Shown: positions 8,669 to 16,479, numbered from the stretch's first letter. The stretch: 64,000 nt of DNA from an uncultured Fusobacterium sp. (GCF_905200055.1 NZ_CAJKIS010000003.1:27298-91297), one strand, 5' to 3'. Numbers and translations: made by a program. Notes: generated by a model from the letters alone, not told the origin.

Positions 8669-9948
8669 ATTTAGAAAAAGTTTTAAAAATATTAGAAGAG
8701 GAATTAATACCTGCTGAGGGATGTACTGAACCAATTGCTATTGCTTACGCAGCTAGTAAACTAAGAAGTGTACTTGGAAATATTCCTGAAAAAATAGATA
8801 TCTATCTTTCTGGAAATATAGTTAAAAATGTTAAAAGTGTAAAAATACCTAACTCTAATGGAATGGTTGGAATTGAAGCTTCTGTTGCTATGGGTACTAT
8901 CCTTGGTGAATGTGAAAGAGAACTTATGGTTATTGCCCATGTTGACACTACTCGTCTACCTGAAGTAAAAGAGTATCTTAACTCTGACAAAATTCATGTT
9001 CATCTAAATGATGGTGATGTAAAATTATATATAAGAATAGAAGGAACTTATGGTAATGATTCTGCTATGGTAGAAATCCAATACTATCACACAAATATCA
9101 CTAGAATCTTTAAAAATGGTGTAGAATTAAAAGGTTGTCTATGTGATGACTGCTCTTGTGACAGTGTAATGACTGATAGAGAATTTTTATCTGTTGAGCT
9201 AATCTACAATTTAGCAAAAACTATAGATCTATCTTTAATTGAACCAACTTTTAAAAAGGTTATAGATTATAACACAGCTATTGCAAATGAAGGATTAACA
9301 AACTATTATGGACTTTCTATTGGAAAACTTATGAAAGAGGGAATTGAAGAAGGATTCTATGGAAATGATTTAAGAAATAACATGGCATCTTTTGCAAGTG
9401 CTGGAAGTGATGCTAGAATGAATGGTTGCTCTTTACCTGTTATGACTACAAGTGGAAGTGGAAACCAAGGAATGACTTGTTCTCTACCTGTTATTAAATT
9501 CTGTGAATTAAAAAATCTTCCATATGAACAACTTATTAGAGGATTATTCTTCTCTCATATGACTACAATCCATATTAAAAGTAATATAGGAAGATTATCA
9601 GCATATTGTGGAGCTATTTGTGCAAGTGCTGGAGTTGCTGGAGCTATCTCATTCCTATCTGAACTTTCTATTGAACAAATAGGTTATGCTATTGAAACTA
9701 CTCTTGGAACAATGTCTGGAGTTATCTGTGATGGAGCTAAAAGTTCATGTGCAACTAAAATTGCAAGTGGAGTATCTGCTGCACTTGATGGATATTATGC
9801 TGCTTCTAAAAATAGAAAATTTGAGTTTGGAGAGGGAATCATTGGTAGAAATGTTGAGTCTACTATTAAAAATGTAGGAACTCTTGGACAAGTTGGTATG
9901 AAGATAACTGATGAAGTTATTCTTGATATAATGATTAAAAATAAGTAG
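8656..9948 (+). CDS. cyuA: L-cysteine desulfidase (CyuA/UPF0597 family)
   Basis: This protein of about 430 residues belongs to the iron-sulfur serine-dehydratase-alpha-like family that includes CyuA (YhaM) and archaeal CdsB. These enzymes split L-cysteine to pyruvate, ammonia and H2S using a [4Fe-4S] cluster. Diagnostic parts are EEELIPAEGCTEPIAIAYA at the N-terminus, CSLPVMTTSGSGNQGMTC, YCGAICASAGVAGA and GVICDGAKSSCATKIASG, which supply the conserved cysteines. The ribosome site AAAGGAG lies at 8638-8644. Either the GTG at 8650 or the ATG at 8656 could be the start, and I chose the ATG. It forms an operon with the AbgT carrier and ends at a strong terminator. It should feed pyruvate to the Por enzyme. 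Confidence 0.88.
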   Translation: MDNNNLEKVLKILEEELIPAEGCTEPIAIAYAASKLRSVLGNIPEKIDIYLSGNIVKNVKSVKIPNSNGMVGIEASVAMGTILGECERELMVIAHVDTTRLPEVKEYLNSDKIHVHLNDGDVKLYIRIEGTYGNDSAMVEIQYYHTNITRIFKNGVELKGCLCDDCSCDSVMTDREFLSVELIYNLAKTIDLSLIEPTFKKVIDYNTAIANEGLTNYYGLSIGKLMKEGIEEGFYGNDLRNNMASFASAGSDARMNGCSLPVMTTSGSGNQGMTCSLPVIKFCELKNLPYEQLIRGLFFSHMTTIHIKSNIGRLSAYCGAICASAGVAGAISFLSELSIEQIGYAIETTLGTMSGVICDGAKSSCATKIASGVSAALDGYYAASKNRKFEFGEGIIGRNVESTIKNVGTLGQVGMKITDEVILDIMIKNK

Positions 9949-9957
9949 TTCTTTCTG

Positions 9958-9986
9958 AGGGCTGAAATTATTCAGCCCTTTTTTTA
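9958..9986 (+). terminator. Rho-independent terminator of AbgT-cyuA
   Basis: AGGGCTGAA pairs with TTCAGCCCT around an ATTA loop and is followed by a run of T residues, 10 bp after the cyuA stop. Confidence 0.92.
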
Positions 9987-9993
9987 TTATCAA

Positions 9994-10022
9994 TTGAAAA
10001 AAAATATTAAAAATAGTATACT
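9994..10022 (+). promoter_or_regulatory. Promoter of the suppressor-of-fused-like gene
   Basis: TTGAAA (9994-9999) and TATACT (10017-10022) are separated by 17 bp, directly after the previous terminator and 31 bp before the start codon. Confidence 0.7.
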
Positions 10023-10052
10023 TTTTGTAATAACTTAATTGTAGGAGGAAAA

Positions 10053-10688
10053 ATGAAAAAAAATTCAAATATAATAGAAAAAATAGAAGCTCCTGGTTGG
10101 GATGCTATTGTAGCTACTTTTGAAAAAATATACCCAACTCAAAAAGAGCCTTTACACTATGCTCCAATGCTTTCTTGGCGTCTTGGTGGAGAAGATCCAT
10201 TAGATGGAATAAGTGTATATGATGGTGGAGATTATTTTCATTTTGTAACTTTTGGTTTTTCTGAACTTTATGAAAAAGAATCTGAAGATTATGAATATAG
10301 TGGTTATGGCTTTGAACTTACATTAAAACTAAAAAAATCCTCTCTTATTAATAAAGATGATGAAATAGGTTGTATCTGTGGAATTTTACAATCTCTTGCT
10401 AAAATCTCCTATGAAGATGGAAGCATATTCCAACCTTACGAATATATATATACAGGACAAAAAACAGGTATGGACTCACGTTCTAAATCTAATATAACTG
10501 GATTTATTACTGCTCTTGATGAAGCTGGAGAGATCAGCACTCCAAATGGAAAAGTCCAATTTGTTCAACTAATTGGAGTTACAGATAAAGAGTTAAAACA
10601 AATTATAGATGAAAAAATAAGTGTAGAAGAGTTAGTGAAAAAACTTGGAAATACACTAACTGATTATAAGAGAAAGTCTCTTTTCTAA
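10053..10688 (+). CDS. Suppressor-of-fused domain protein
   Basis: This 211-residue soluble protein is similar in pattern to bacterial suppressor-of-fused (SUFU) domain proteins: GWDAIVATFEKIYPTQKEP, HYAPMLSWRLGGEDPLDGIS, YFHFVTFGFSELYEKE and YGFELTLKLKK. The animal relative acts in hedgehog signalling. In bacteria the domain is common, has no settled role and has been suggested as an immunity protein for toxins. No toxin is seen next to it. GTAGGAGG precedes the ATG. The following gene starts 1 bp after the stop codon with no ribosome site of its own, so the two are probably translated together. Confidence 0.75.
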   Translation: MKKNSNIIEKIEAPGWDAIVATFEKIYPTQKEPLHYAPMLSWRLGGEDPLDGISVYDGGDYFHFVTFGFSELYEKESEDYEYSGYGFELTLKLKKSSLINKDDEIGCICGILQSLAKISYEDGSIFQPYEYIYTGQKTGMDSRSKSNITGFITALDEAGEISTPNGKVQFVQLIGVTDKELKQIIDEKISVEELVKKLGNTLTDYKRKSLF

Positions 10689-10708
10689 TATGTATATGAT
10701 CAATAATA
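10689..10708 (+). repeat. Iteron-like 20-bp repeat at the start of the acetyltransferase-dehydrogenase ORF
   Basis: TATGTATATGATCAATAATA differs from the consensus WATGTATATNNACAATAATA at one position and covers the ATG at 10690, encoding MYMINN. Confidence 0.5.
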
Positions 10709-12342
10709 AATATTACTATCTTAAAAGAATAAAAGATAAAAAGAAAAATTTAGATCTTCTCCTATTAGCTGATCCTGAAGAGGAAGCTATTGATAAATAT
10801 ATTAATGATTGTAAAGTTTTTGAATTCTATCATAAAGATATTTTAATAGGACAAGGTGCTATAATGCAACTTTCTTCTACTACTTATGAGATAAAGAACC
10901 TTGCTATCTATGAAAAGTTTCATAATTGTGGTTATGGTAAAATATTGATTAACCTTTTATGTAAAAAGTATTTAGAAAGTTTTAAAAATATAGAGATTTT
11001 AGTAGGAACTTCTGAACAAGGAGTTGGATTTTACAAAAAATGTGGATTTCAATTTTCACATATTATTAAAGATTTTTTTATCACTAATTATAAGCAACCA
11101 ATTTTTGAAAATGGAATCCAATGTAAAGATATGTTTTATCTAAAATTTAAGGGGGTAAATATGGAAAATTTTGCTTATTACACACCAACAAAAGTTGTTT
11201 TTGGTAAAGATGAGGAAAAAAATGTTGGAAAACTTGCTAAAGAGTTTGGAGCTAAAAAAGTTTTAATCCATTATGGTGGTGGAAGTGCTGTAAGAAGTGG
11301 TTTGATAGATAAAATTAAAACTTCTTTAACTGAAGAAAGTATCTCTTTTGTAGAATTAGGAGGAGTTAAACCAAATCCAAGATTATCCCTTATATATGAA
11401 GGAATAAAATTAGCTAAAGAAAACAGTGTAGATTTTATCTTAGCAGTAGGTGGAGGTAGTGTTATTGATTCTGCTAAGGGAATTGGTTATGGTATTGCTA
11501 ACCCTGATATAGAAGATGTTTGGGACCTATATATTGGAAAGAAAAAAACTCAAAAATGTGCTCCTATTGGAGTTGTTTTAACAATTGCTGCTGCTGGAAG
11601 TGAAATGAGTGGAGGTAGTGTTGTTACTAAAGAAGATGAACAGCTAAAAAGATCTTATGGTTGTGACAATGCAAGACCTAAGTTTGCTATAATGAATCCT
11701 GAACTTACTTATACTCTACCTAAATATCAAATAGCTTGTGGAGTTGTTGATATTATGATGCATACAATGGAAAGATATTTTTCTCCTGTTGGAAACTTAG
11801 AACTTACTGATAAGATAGCAGAAGGACTTTTAAGAACAATGATAAAATATGGAAAACTATCATTAGAAAATCCTCATAACTATGAAGCTAGGGCAGAGAT
11901 TATGTGGGCAAGTTCTTTAGCACACAATGGTTTAACTGGTTGTGGTGGAATTGGAGATTGGTCAACTCACCAATTAGAACATGATCTTGGTGGAGTTTAT
12001 GATATAGCTCATGGAGCTGGATTATCTGCTGTTTGGGGATCTTGGGCAAGATATGTTTATAAAGAAAATCCAAAAAGATTTGTTCAATTTGCTGAAAATG
12101 TATTTGGAATAGAAAAAATAGGAACAGATGAAGATGTAGCAATTAAAGGAATAGAAGCTATGGAAAACTTCTACAAAGATATTGAAATGCCTATATATCT
12201 CTCTGAAACTGGAATTAATCTATCTGATGAAAATGTAGAGATGTTAGCTGAAAAATGTAGTAATAATGGAACTAGATATATTGGTTCATTTAAAAAGCTA
12301 TTTAAAGAGGATATGGCAAAAATATATTCTATGGCAAGATAG
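10690..12342 (+). CDS. Fused GNAT acetyltransferase / iron-containing alcohol dehydrogenase
   Basis: One open frame of 550 codons joins two proteins that are normally separate. Residues 1-155 are a GNAT acetyltransferase (acetyl-CoA loop NCGYGKILINLL, then EQGVGFYKKCGFQ). From Met158 it is a complete butanol-dehydrogenase-type Fe-ADH of 393 residues: TPTKVVFGKDEE, the nucleotide loop AVGGGSVIDSAKGI, AAAGSEMSGGSV, and metal ligands in GVVDIMMHTMERYF, HQLEHDL and YDIAHGAGLSAVW. A strong internal ribosome site precedes the ADH start ATG at 11161, so the ADH is probably made on its own. A single extra T in the TTT run just before that site would give the acetyltransferase its own stop. This could therefore be a recent natural fusion or a sequencing error. 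A strong terminator follows. Confidence 0.82.
   Translation: MYMINNKYYYLKRIKDKKKNLDLLLLADPEEEAIDKYINDCKVFEFYHKDILIGQGAIMQLSSTTYEIKNLAIYEKFHNCGYGKILINLLCKKYLESFKNIEILVGTSEQGVGFYKKCGFQFSHIIKDFFITNYKQPIFENGIQCKDMFYLKFKGVNMENFAYYTPTKVVFGKDEEKNVGKLAKEFGAKKVLIHYGGGSAVRSGLIDKIKTSLTEESISFVELGGVKPNPRLSLIYEGIKLAKENSVDFILAVGGGSVIDSAKGIGYGIANPDIEDVWDLYIGKKKTQKCAPIGVVLTIAAAGSEMSGGSVVTKEDEQLKRSYGCDNARPKFAIMNPELTYTLPKYQIACGVVDIMMHTMERYFSPVGNLELTDKIAEGLLRTMIKYGKLSLENPHNYEARAEIMWASSLAHNGLTGCGGIGDWSTHQLEHDLGGVYDIAHGAGLSAVWGSWARYVYKENPKRFVQFAENVFGIEKIGTDEDVAIKGIEAMENFYKDIEMPIYLSETGINLSDENVEMLAEKCSNNGTRYIGSFKKLFKEDMAKIYSMAR
11149..11163 (+). promoter_or_regulatory. Internal ribosome binding site and start of the alcohol dehydrogenase part
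   Basis: AAGGGGGT is followed by AAAT and ATG, in frame inside the fused ORF. This is stronger than the site of the upstream start, which has none. It supports separate translation of the dehydrogenase (11161-12342). Confidence 0.75.
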
Positions 12343-12375
12343 CAAAAAGACCTGTTTTCACAGGTCTTTTTGTTT
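12343..12375. terminator. Bidirectional terminator between the dehydrogenase and serine dehydratase genes
   Basis: CAAAAAGACCTG and CAGGTCTTTTTG form a perfect 12-bp stem around TTTTCA, with T-rich ends on both strands. The flanking genes converge on it. Confidence 0.9.
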
Positions 12376-12421
12376 GTTTTTAAATTTAAATATATAAATA
12401 AATTAAAGGGTTCAGGCATAA

Positions 12422-13633
12422 TTAAGCTTTTAAAAATTTATCGTAATATTTAGCCAATCCACCAGTTGATGTCTCTTTATATGATGAACACATGTCACTT
12501 CCTGTTTCTTTCATAGTAATTACAACTTGATCGAAACTAATAGTATGTTCTCCATTTGTTGAAAGAGCATAATCAGCTGTATTTAATGATCTAACTGCAA
12601 CAATAGCATTTCTCTCTATACAAGGAATTTGTACATATCCACCAACAGGATCACAAGTCATTCCTAAGTGATGCTCCATTCCCATCTCTGCTGCATACTC
12701 AATTTGATCTATATTTCCACCTAAAATATATACTGCCATTCCAGATGCCATAGAACATGCTGCTCCAATTTCAGCTTGACAACCAGCTTCTGCTCCAGAT
12801 ATAGTTGCATTTTCTTTAATTAGGTTTCCTATTAATCCAGCTATTGCAAGAGCTCTTAAAGTTGTAGTTTCATCTAACTCATACTCTTCAATTAAAGCTC
12901 TTAAAAGCCCAGGAATAACCCCTGCTGCCCCACAAGTAGGAGCGGTTACAATAGTTCCTGCACTACTGTTCTCTTCAGCTACTGCAAGAGCATAAGCAAA
13001 AATCTTTTTAGTAACAACTAAATAGTTTTTCTTTTTATCAATTTTATCATAGATCTCTTTAGCTTTTCTTGGATATCTTAATTTTCCTGGAAGTACTCCA
13101 TCTTTTTTGATTCCTCTTGATACTGCTGCATTCATTGTATCAAGAATATTTTTTAGATGATCCCAAATCTCTTTTCCTTCACAGTGTTCAACATATTCCC
13201 AAAGCTCTTTATTATTCTCTTTACACCATTTAATAATGTCATCCATTTTAGTTAGAGGATAGCATTTTCCAGCATTACTTCTACTATCAGTAAGCTCTTT
13301 TATTGTTCCTCCACCTACTGAAAATACTAACCAATCTTTTAGTACATTTCCATCTTTATCTAATGCTTCAAATTTCATTCCATTAGTATGATATGGATGA
13401 ATAAATTCTGGCATCCATACTATCTCAGTTTTCTTTGGTTTTAAAGTTTCTTCTATTATCCAATCAGTTAAATGTCCTTTTCCTGTTGCTGCTAAACTTC
13501 CGTAAAGTTCTACTCTGTATGAAACGGCATCTTCTGTTTCTGCTTTAAATCTCTTAGCTGCTCTCTCTGGTCCCATTGTATGTGAACTAGATGGTCCACA
13601 ACCTATTTTAAATAATTCCTTTAAACTATCCAC
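12422..13633 (-). CDS. sdaA: L-serine ammonia-lyase, iron-sulfur dependent, single chain (copy 1)
   Basis: This 403-residue enzyme deaminates L-serine to pyruvate and ammonia. The N-terminal half (SdaA-beta-like) has GPSSSHTMGPERAAKRF and GSLAATGKGHLTDW. The C-terminal half (SdaA-alpha-like) has TAPTCGAAGVIPGLLRAL, GAEAGCQAEIGAACSMASG and CDPVGGYVQIPCIERNA, where the cysteines hold the [4Fe-4S] cluster. The gene lies 17 bp after the PTS_EIIC_2-like membrane protein gene and is probably cotranscribed from the promoter at 14.8 kb. A close paralogue is at 42.5-43.7 kb. The pyruvate formed feeds PorGDAB. Confidence 0.92.
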   Translation of the reverse strand: MDSLKELFKIGCGPSSSHTMGPERAAKRFKAETEDAVSYRVELYGSLAATGKGHLTDWIIEETLKPKKTEIVWMPEFIHPYHTNGMKFEALDKDGNVLKDWLVFSVGGGTIKELTDSRSNAGKCYPLTKMDDIIKWCKENNKELWEYVEHCEGKEIWDHLKNILDTMNAAVSRGIKKDGVLPGKLRYPRKAKEIYDKIDKKKNYLVVTKKIFAYALAVAEENSSAGTIVTAPTCGAAGVIPGLLRALIEEYELDETTTLRALAIAGLIGNLIKENATISGAEAGCQAEIGAACSMASGMAVYILGGNIDQIEYAAEMGMEHHLGMTCDPVGGYVQIPCIERNAIVAVRSLNTADYALSTNGEHTISFDQVVITMKETGSDMCSSYKETSTGGLAKYYDKFLKA

Positions 13634-13650
13634 AAATCTGCCTCCTTATT

Positions 13651-14667
13651 CTATTTTCCTCTTATCTCATCAACTGTTTTAATCTTATAGTTCTTAAATA
13701 TTATTGAACCTAAGAAACCTGCAAATATTCCTGCTCCTGCACACATTAATGCTACTTTTGTAACTGTTAAAGCATCATTAAATCCGTACATTACCATAAG
13801 CCCTGCTATTGGTGTAGCTGTTCCTGTAGCATTATTTATTAAACCAAATAGTGCAACTATTACTCCTGCTAATGCTCCACCTATAAAGTTTGTTACATAT
13901 ACTGGAATTGGGTTAGCTGAAATTATATCTGCTTGAGTTAATGGCTCTATTGCCACTGCTATTGTAGTTTTTCTATCTCCAAATCCCATTCTGTGGAAAA
14001 ATACTCCATTCATAAAAGATGATCCCATTACTGAAAGGGCTCCTATTGCCATTGGTACTCCTGTAAGTCCAAGCATTGCTGTAAGTGCCATTGATGAAAG
14101 AGGTGCAGTAGCTACTACTGTTATAATTCCTCCTAAGATAATTCCCATTAAAATTGGGCTTGTATGAGAAGCACTTTCTAATATTCCACCTATATTTAAA
14201 AGTGTTGAATTTACTACTGGATTAGAAACTGCTGCTATAAGTCTTGCTAAAGGTGCTATAAAACAGATAATAAATATTAAATCTAAACCTTGAGGAACAA
14301 CCTTTTCAATTTTAGGTACTACAAATGATAGTATATATCCTGCTAAGAATCCTGGAAGAATTCCAAACCCTGCAACTGATACTCCTATTAATATTGCATA
14401 AGTTGGATTAACTCCTAAAGCAATTGGAACTAATGCTCCTGCTGCAACTCCACCCATTGAACCTGCTGCTTGTCCAACTCCTTTTAAAAACTCAACTCCT
14501 AAAAGATCTCCTCCTACATAAAGTTGAAATGCCTCAACTAGAAAGCTTGCTGTTGCTGCTCCTGCTAATGCTCCCATAGCCTTCATACCCTTAGGCATCT
14601 TTAAACTAAATAGTGAAAAACCTGCTAATACTACAAGTAATAAAACAACTCCTTTTAAAATTTCCAT
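13651..14667 (-). CDS. PTS_EIIC_2-type membrane protein
   Basis: This 338-residue protein is almost entirely hydrophobic, with about 9-10 membrane segments rich in Gly and Ala. The pattern (GVGQAAGSMGGVAAGALVPI, GVNPTYAILIGVS, MGSSFMNGVFFHRMGFG, EPLTQADIISANPIPVY) fits the PTS_EIIC_2 family. These resemble phosphotransferase IIC subunits but usually have no IIA or IIB partner, and none is encoded here. The gene is the first of a two-gene operon with L-serine dehydratase, so uptake of serine or a related compound is plausible. That function is inference, as the family has no well-established substrate. Confidence 0.7.
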   Translation of the reverse strand: MEILKGVVLLLVVLAGFSLFSLKMPKGMKAMGALAGAATASFLVEAFQLYVGGDLLGVEFLKGVGQAAGSMGGVAAGALVPIALGVNPTYAILIGVSVAGFGILPGFLAGYILSFVVPKIEKVVPQGLDLIFIICFIAPLARLIAAVSNPVVNSTLLNIGGILESASHTSPILMGIILGGIITVVATAPLSSMALTAMLGLTGVPMAIGALSVMGSSFMNGVFFHRMGFGDRKTTIAVAIEPLTQADIISANPIPVYVTNFIGGALAGVIVALFGLINNATGTATPIAGLMVMYGFNDALTVTKVALMCAGAGIFAGFLGSIIFKNYKIKTVDEIRGK

Positions 14668-14786
14668 TCTTGTCTCCTTTTACCCTTATCTTTTTAATTT
14701 AAACTTAACTTTGTATAGTTTAACAACACTTATTATTCTCTTAGTGAACAATAGATGTTTTTTTGACATAAAAAAATTACAGGAAG

Positions 14787-14815
14787 ATTATAGCATAGAG
14801 ATCATATTATTTCAA
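14787..14815 (-). promoter_or_regulatory. Promoter of the PTS_EIIC_2-sdaA operon
   Basis: On the minus strand TTGAAA (14815-14810) and TATAAT (14792-14787) are 17 bp apart, with TGC before the -10 box giving an extended -10. The 5' leader would be about 110 bases. Confidence 0.75.
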
Positions 14816-14826
14816 TAATTTTTTTC

Positions 14827-14843
14827 ATTATTTTGAAAATAAT
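14827..14843. promoter_or_regulatory. Palindromic box ATTATTTT-G-AAAATAAT, likely operator
   Basis: This perfect 8-1-8 palindrome sits just upstream of the -35 box of the serine operon. The same 14-mer CATTATTTTGAAAA recurs inverted after the regulator gene at 15534-15547, which suggests a binding site for the XRE-cupin regulator. Confidence 0.5.
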
Positions 14844-14931
14844 TTCAGTTTAAACTATAATTTTTTCCTTCAATATGCTATTTTTCGCTATTTTTTATAC
14901 TAAAATGAAATTATATTATAGTGATATTATT

Positions 14932-14959
14932 TTAACTTTTTTATAAAGTGTGATATAAT
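14932..14959 (+). promoter_or_regulatory. Promoter of the XRE-cupin regulator gene
   Basis: TTAACT and TATAAT are separated by 16 bp, with TGA before TATAAT giving an extended -10. The start codon is 40 bp downstream. Confidence 0.65.
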
Positions 14960-14998
14960 TATAAGGAATTATTTTTATTTAATGGAGGTTATACTTTA

Positions 14999-15532
14999 AT
15001 GAAATTAGGGGAAAAGATCAAGGCTATAAGAAAGAAATTAGGATATACTCTTCAAGAACTTTCAGAAAAAACAGAGTTATCAATCGGTTTTTTAAGTAAT
15101 ATTGAAAGAGATCTAAATAGCCCTTCAATCAGTAATCTACAACAAATTTGCCAAGCTCTTAATGTAAACTTAATGGAAATTTTAGACAATACTCTTAATC
15201 TATCTCCTGTTACTAAAAAAGATGAGAGAGAAGAGATTTTTTCAAATATGGAATCTCATGTAAAAGTTGAAAGTTTACTTAATGGAAAATCAAATTTTAA
15301 TGGTATAGCTATAACTATTGAAGGTGGAGATACATTTAGTGACATGTCTTGGGGGCATTCATACTCAGAAATTGGAGTTGTTATTACTGGTGAGTTAGAA
15401 ATTGAAGTGGATAAAGAGATATTTTTATTAAAGGAAGGAGACTCTATTGTTATCAAAGAGGGAGCTCCTCATAGATATAAAAATCCTAAAGATACTCCAT
15501 CAGTAGTATATTGGTTCTCAAGTAAAAAATAA
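14999..15532 (+). CDS. XRE-family regulator with cupin domain
   Basis: This 177-residue transcription regulator has an N-terminal helix-turn-helix of the XRE type (residues 1-62: GEKIKAIRKKLGYTLQELSE, LSIGFLSNIERDLNSPSIS). The C-terminal cupin barrel (about 105-175: SYSEIGVVITGELEIEVD, LKEGDSIVIKEGAPHRYKN) probably binds a small effector. Such regulators often control amino-acid or polyamine catabolism next to them. It is divergent from the serine dehydratase operon and 48 bp upstream of a metallo-hydrolase gene. Boxes CATTATTTTGAAAA on both sides of the gene suggest autoregulation and control of the serine operon. GGAGGT precedes the ATG. Confidence 0.88.
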   Translation: MKLGEKIKAIRKKLGYTLQELSEKTELSIGFLSNIERDLNSPSISNLQQICQALNVNLMEILDNTLNLSPVTKKDEREEIFSNMESHVKVESLLNGKSNFNGIAITIEGGDTFSDMSWGHSYSEIGVVITGELEIEVDKEIFLLKEGDSIVIKEGAPHRYKNPKDTPSVVYWFSSKK

Positions 15533-15533
15533 T

Positions 15534-15567
15534 TTTTCAAAATAATGGAATTTCATTAAAATGAAAA
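15534..15567. promoter_or_regulatory. Inverted boxes before the metallo-hydrolase gene
   Basis: TTTTCAAAATAATG (15534-15547) is the reverse complement of the box at 14826. It is followed by the inverted repeat TTTCATT-AA-AATGAAA (15551-15566). It lies just before the MBL-fold gene and may be bound by the XRE-cupin protein. Confidence 0.4.
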
Positions 15568-15580
15568 GTGGGAGTTAACA

Positions 15581-16402
15581 ATGGAAATTATAACTTTAAT
15601 TGAAAATAATCTTGGAAAAAATCAAAATTTAAAAAATGAATTTGGACTATCTTTTTTTATCAAAGATAACGATATTGAACTTATCTTTGATACTGGACAA
15701 ACAGGGCTATTTTTTCATAATTTTAAAGAGTTAAATATTGTTACTAATGATATAAAACATATTGTTTTAAGTCATAGTCATTATGATCATACTGGTGGTT
15801 TAAAAACTTTTATTGAAAACTCCAATAAAGATTTTACTCTATATATTACACCAAAATTTTTTCAGGAAAAATATAGAATAAAACCTGAAATAAAAGAGTT
15901 TTTAGGGAATAATTTTGATTTAGAGTATTTAGAAAAAAACAATATAAATATTAAATATATTTTTAATGGTTTTAAAATTTCAAAAAATATAGTTTTTTTC
16001 ACAGATTTTAAAAGTTATTTTGATTTTGAACCACCTGCTGAATATTACTTTAGAAAAATTAAAGATTCTTTTATTTTAGATCATATGAATGATGAATTAG
16101 TTATAGGTTTAGATACTCCAAAAGGAATGGTTTTAATTTGTGGTTGCTCTCATATAGGAATTTGTAATATTATTGAGAGTATAACTAACGAAACTGGAAA
16201 AAATATCTATGGGGTTATTGGAGGATTACATCTTTCAAGAGCTAGTGATGAAAGAATTGAAAAAACTGCACAATATTTTATGAAAAAAAATATTAAGTTT
16301 TTAGCTGTTTCCCATTGTACTGGAGAAAAAGCTCTGAACTATTTTAAAAATTTAGATATTAATTTAATATCTAACAATACTGGAGATAAAATTATATTTT
16401 GA
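15581..16402 (+). CDS. Metallo-beta-lactamase fold hydrolase (COG1237-like)
   Basis: This 273-residue soluble protein has the metal-binding motif SHSHYDHTGGL near residue 65, a second site in CGCSHIGICNI, then GVIGGLHLSRASDERI and VSHCTGEKAL. This arrangement fits the COG1237 group of MBL-fold proteins, related to the archaeal enzyme annotated for methanopterin synthesis. Its substrate in bacteria is not established. Loop DTGQTGLFFHNF also fits that group. It follows the XRE-cupin regulator closely and is probably cotranscribed or coregulated with it. GGGAG precedes the ATG. Confidence 0.8.
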   Translation: MEIITLIENNLGKNQNLKNEFGLSFFIKDNDIELIFDTGQTGLFFHNFKELNIVTNDIKHIVLSHSHYDHTGGLKTFIENSNKDFTLYITPKFFQEKYRIKPEIKEFLGNNFDLEYLEKNNINIKYIFNGFKISKNIVFFTDFKSYFDFEPPAEYYFRKIKDSFILDHMNDELVIGLDTPKGMVLICGCSHIGICNIIESITNETGKNIYGVIGGLHLSRASDERIEKTAQYFMKKNIKFLAVSHCTGEKALNYFKNLDINLISNNTGDKIIF

Positions 16403-16408
16403 TTTTTG

Positions 16409-16434
16409 GAGCTGATAAATATCAGCTCTTTTAA
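16409..16434 (+). terminator. Terminator of the regulator-hydrolase unit
   Basis: GAGCTGAT and ATCAGCTC form an 8-bp stem around AAAT, followed by TTTTAATTT, just after the hydrolase stop codon. Confidence 0.85.
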
Positions 16435-16449
16435 TTTCTAATAATAGAA

Positions 16450-16479
16450 CAAGAGAGAATGGTTTTCCATTCTCTCTTG
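16450..16479. terminator. Strong hairpin downstream of fucA
   Basis: CAAGAGAGAATGG and CCATTCTCTCTTG form a perfect 13-bp stem with a TTTT loop, 35 bp beyond the fucA stop. The T-rich tail on the minus strand is imperfect (TTCTATTATTAG), so it may also act to protect mRNA ends. Confidence 0.65.

Larger units (their letters stand above)
14668..14998. other. Divergent control region (331 bp) between the serine operon and the XRE-cupin regulator
   Basis: It contains a leftward promoter (14787-14815), a palindromic box (14827-14843) and a rightward promoter (14932-14959), each listed separately. No gene is seen in it. Confidence 0.7.
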
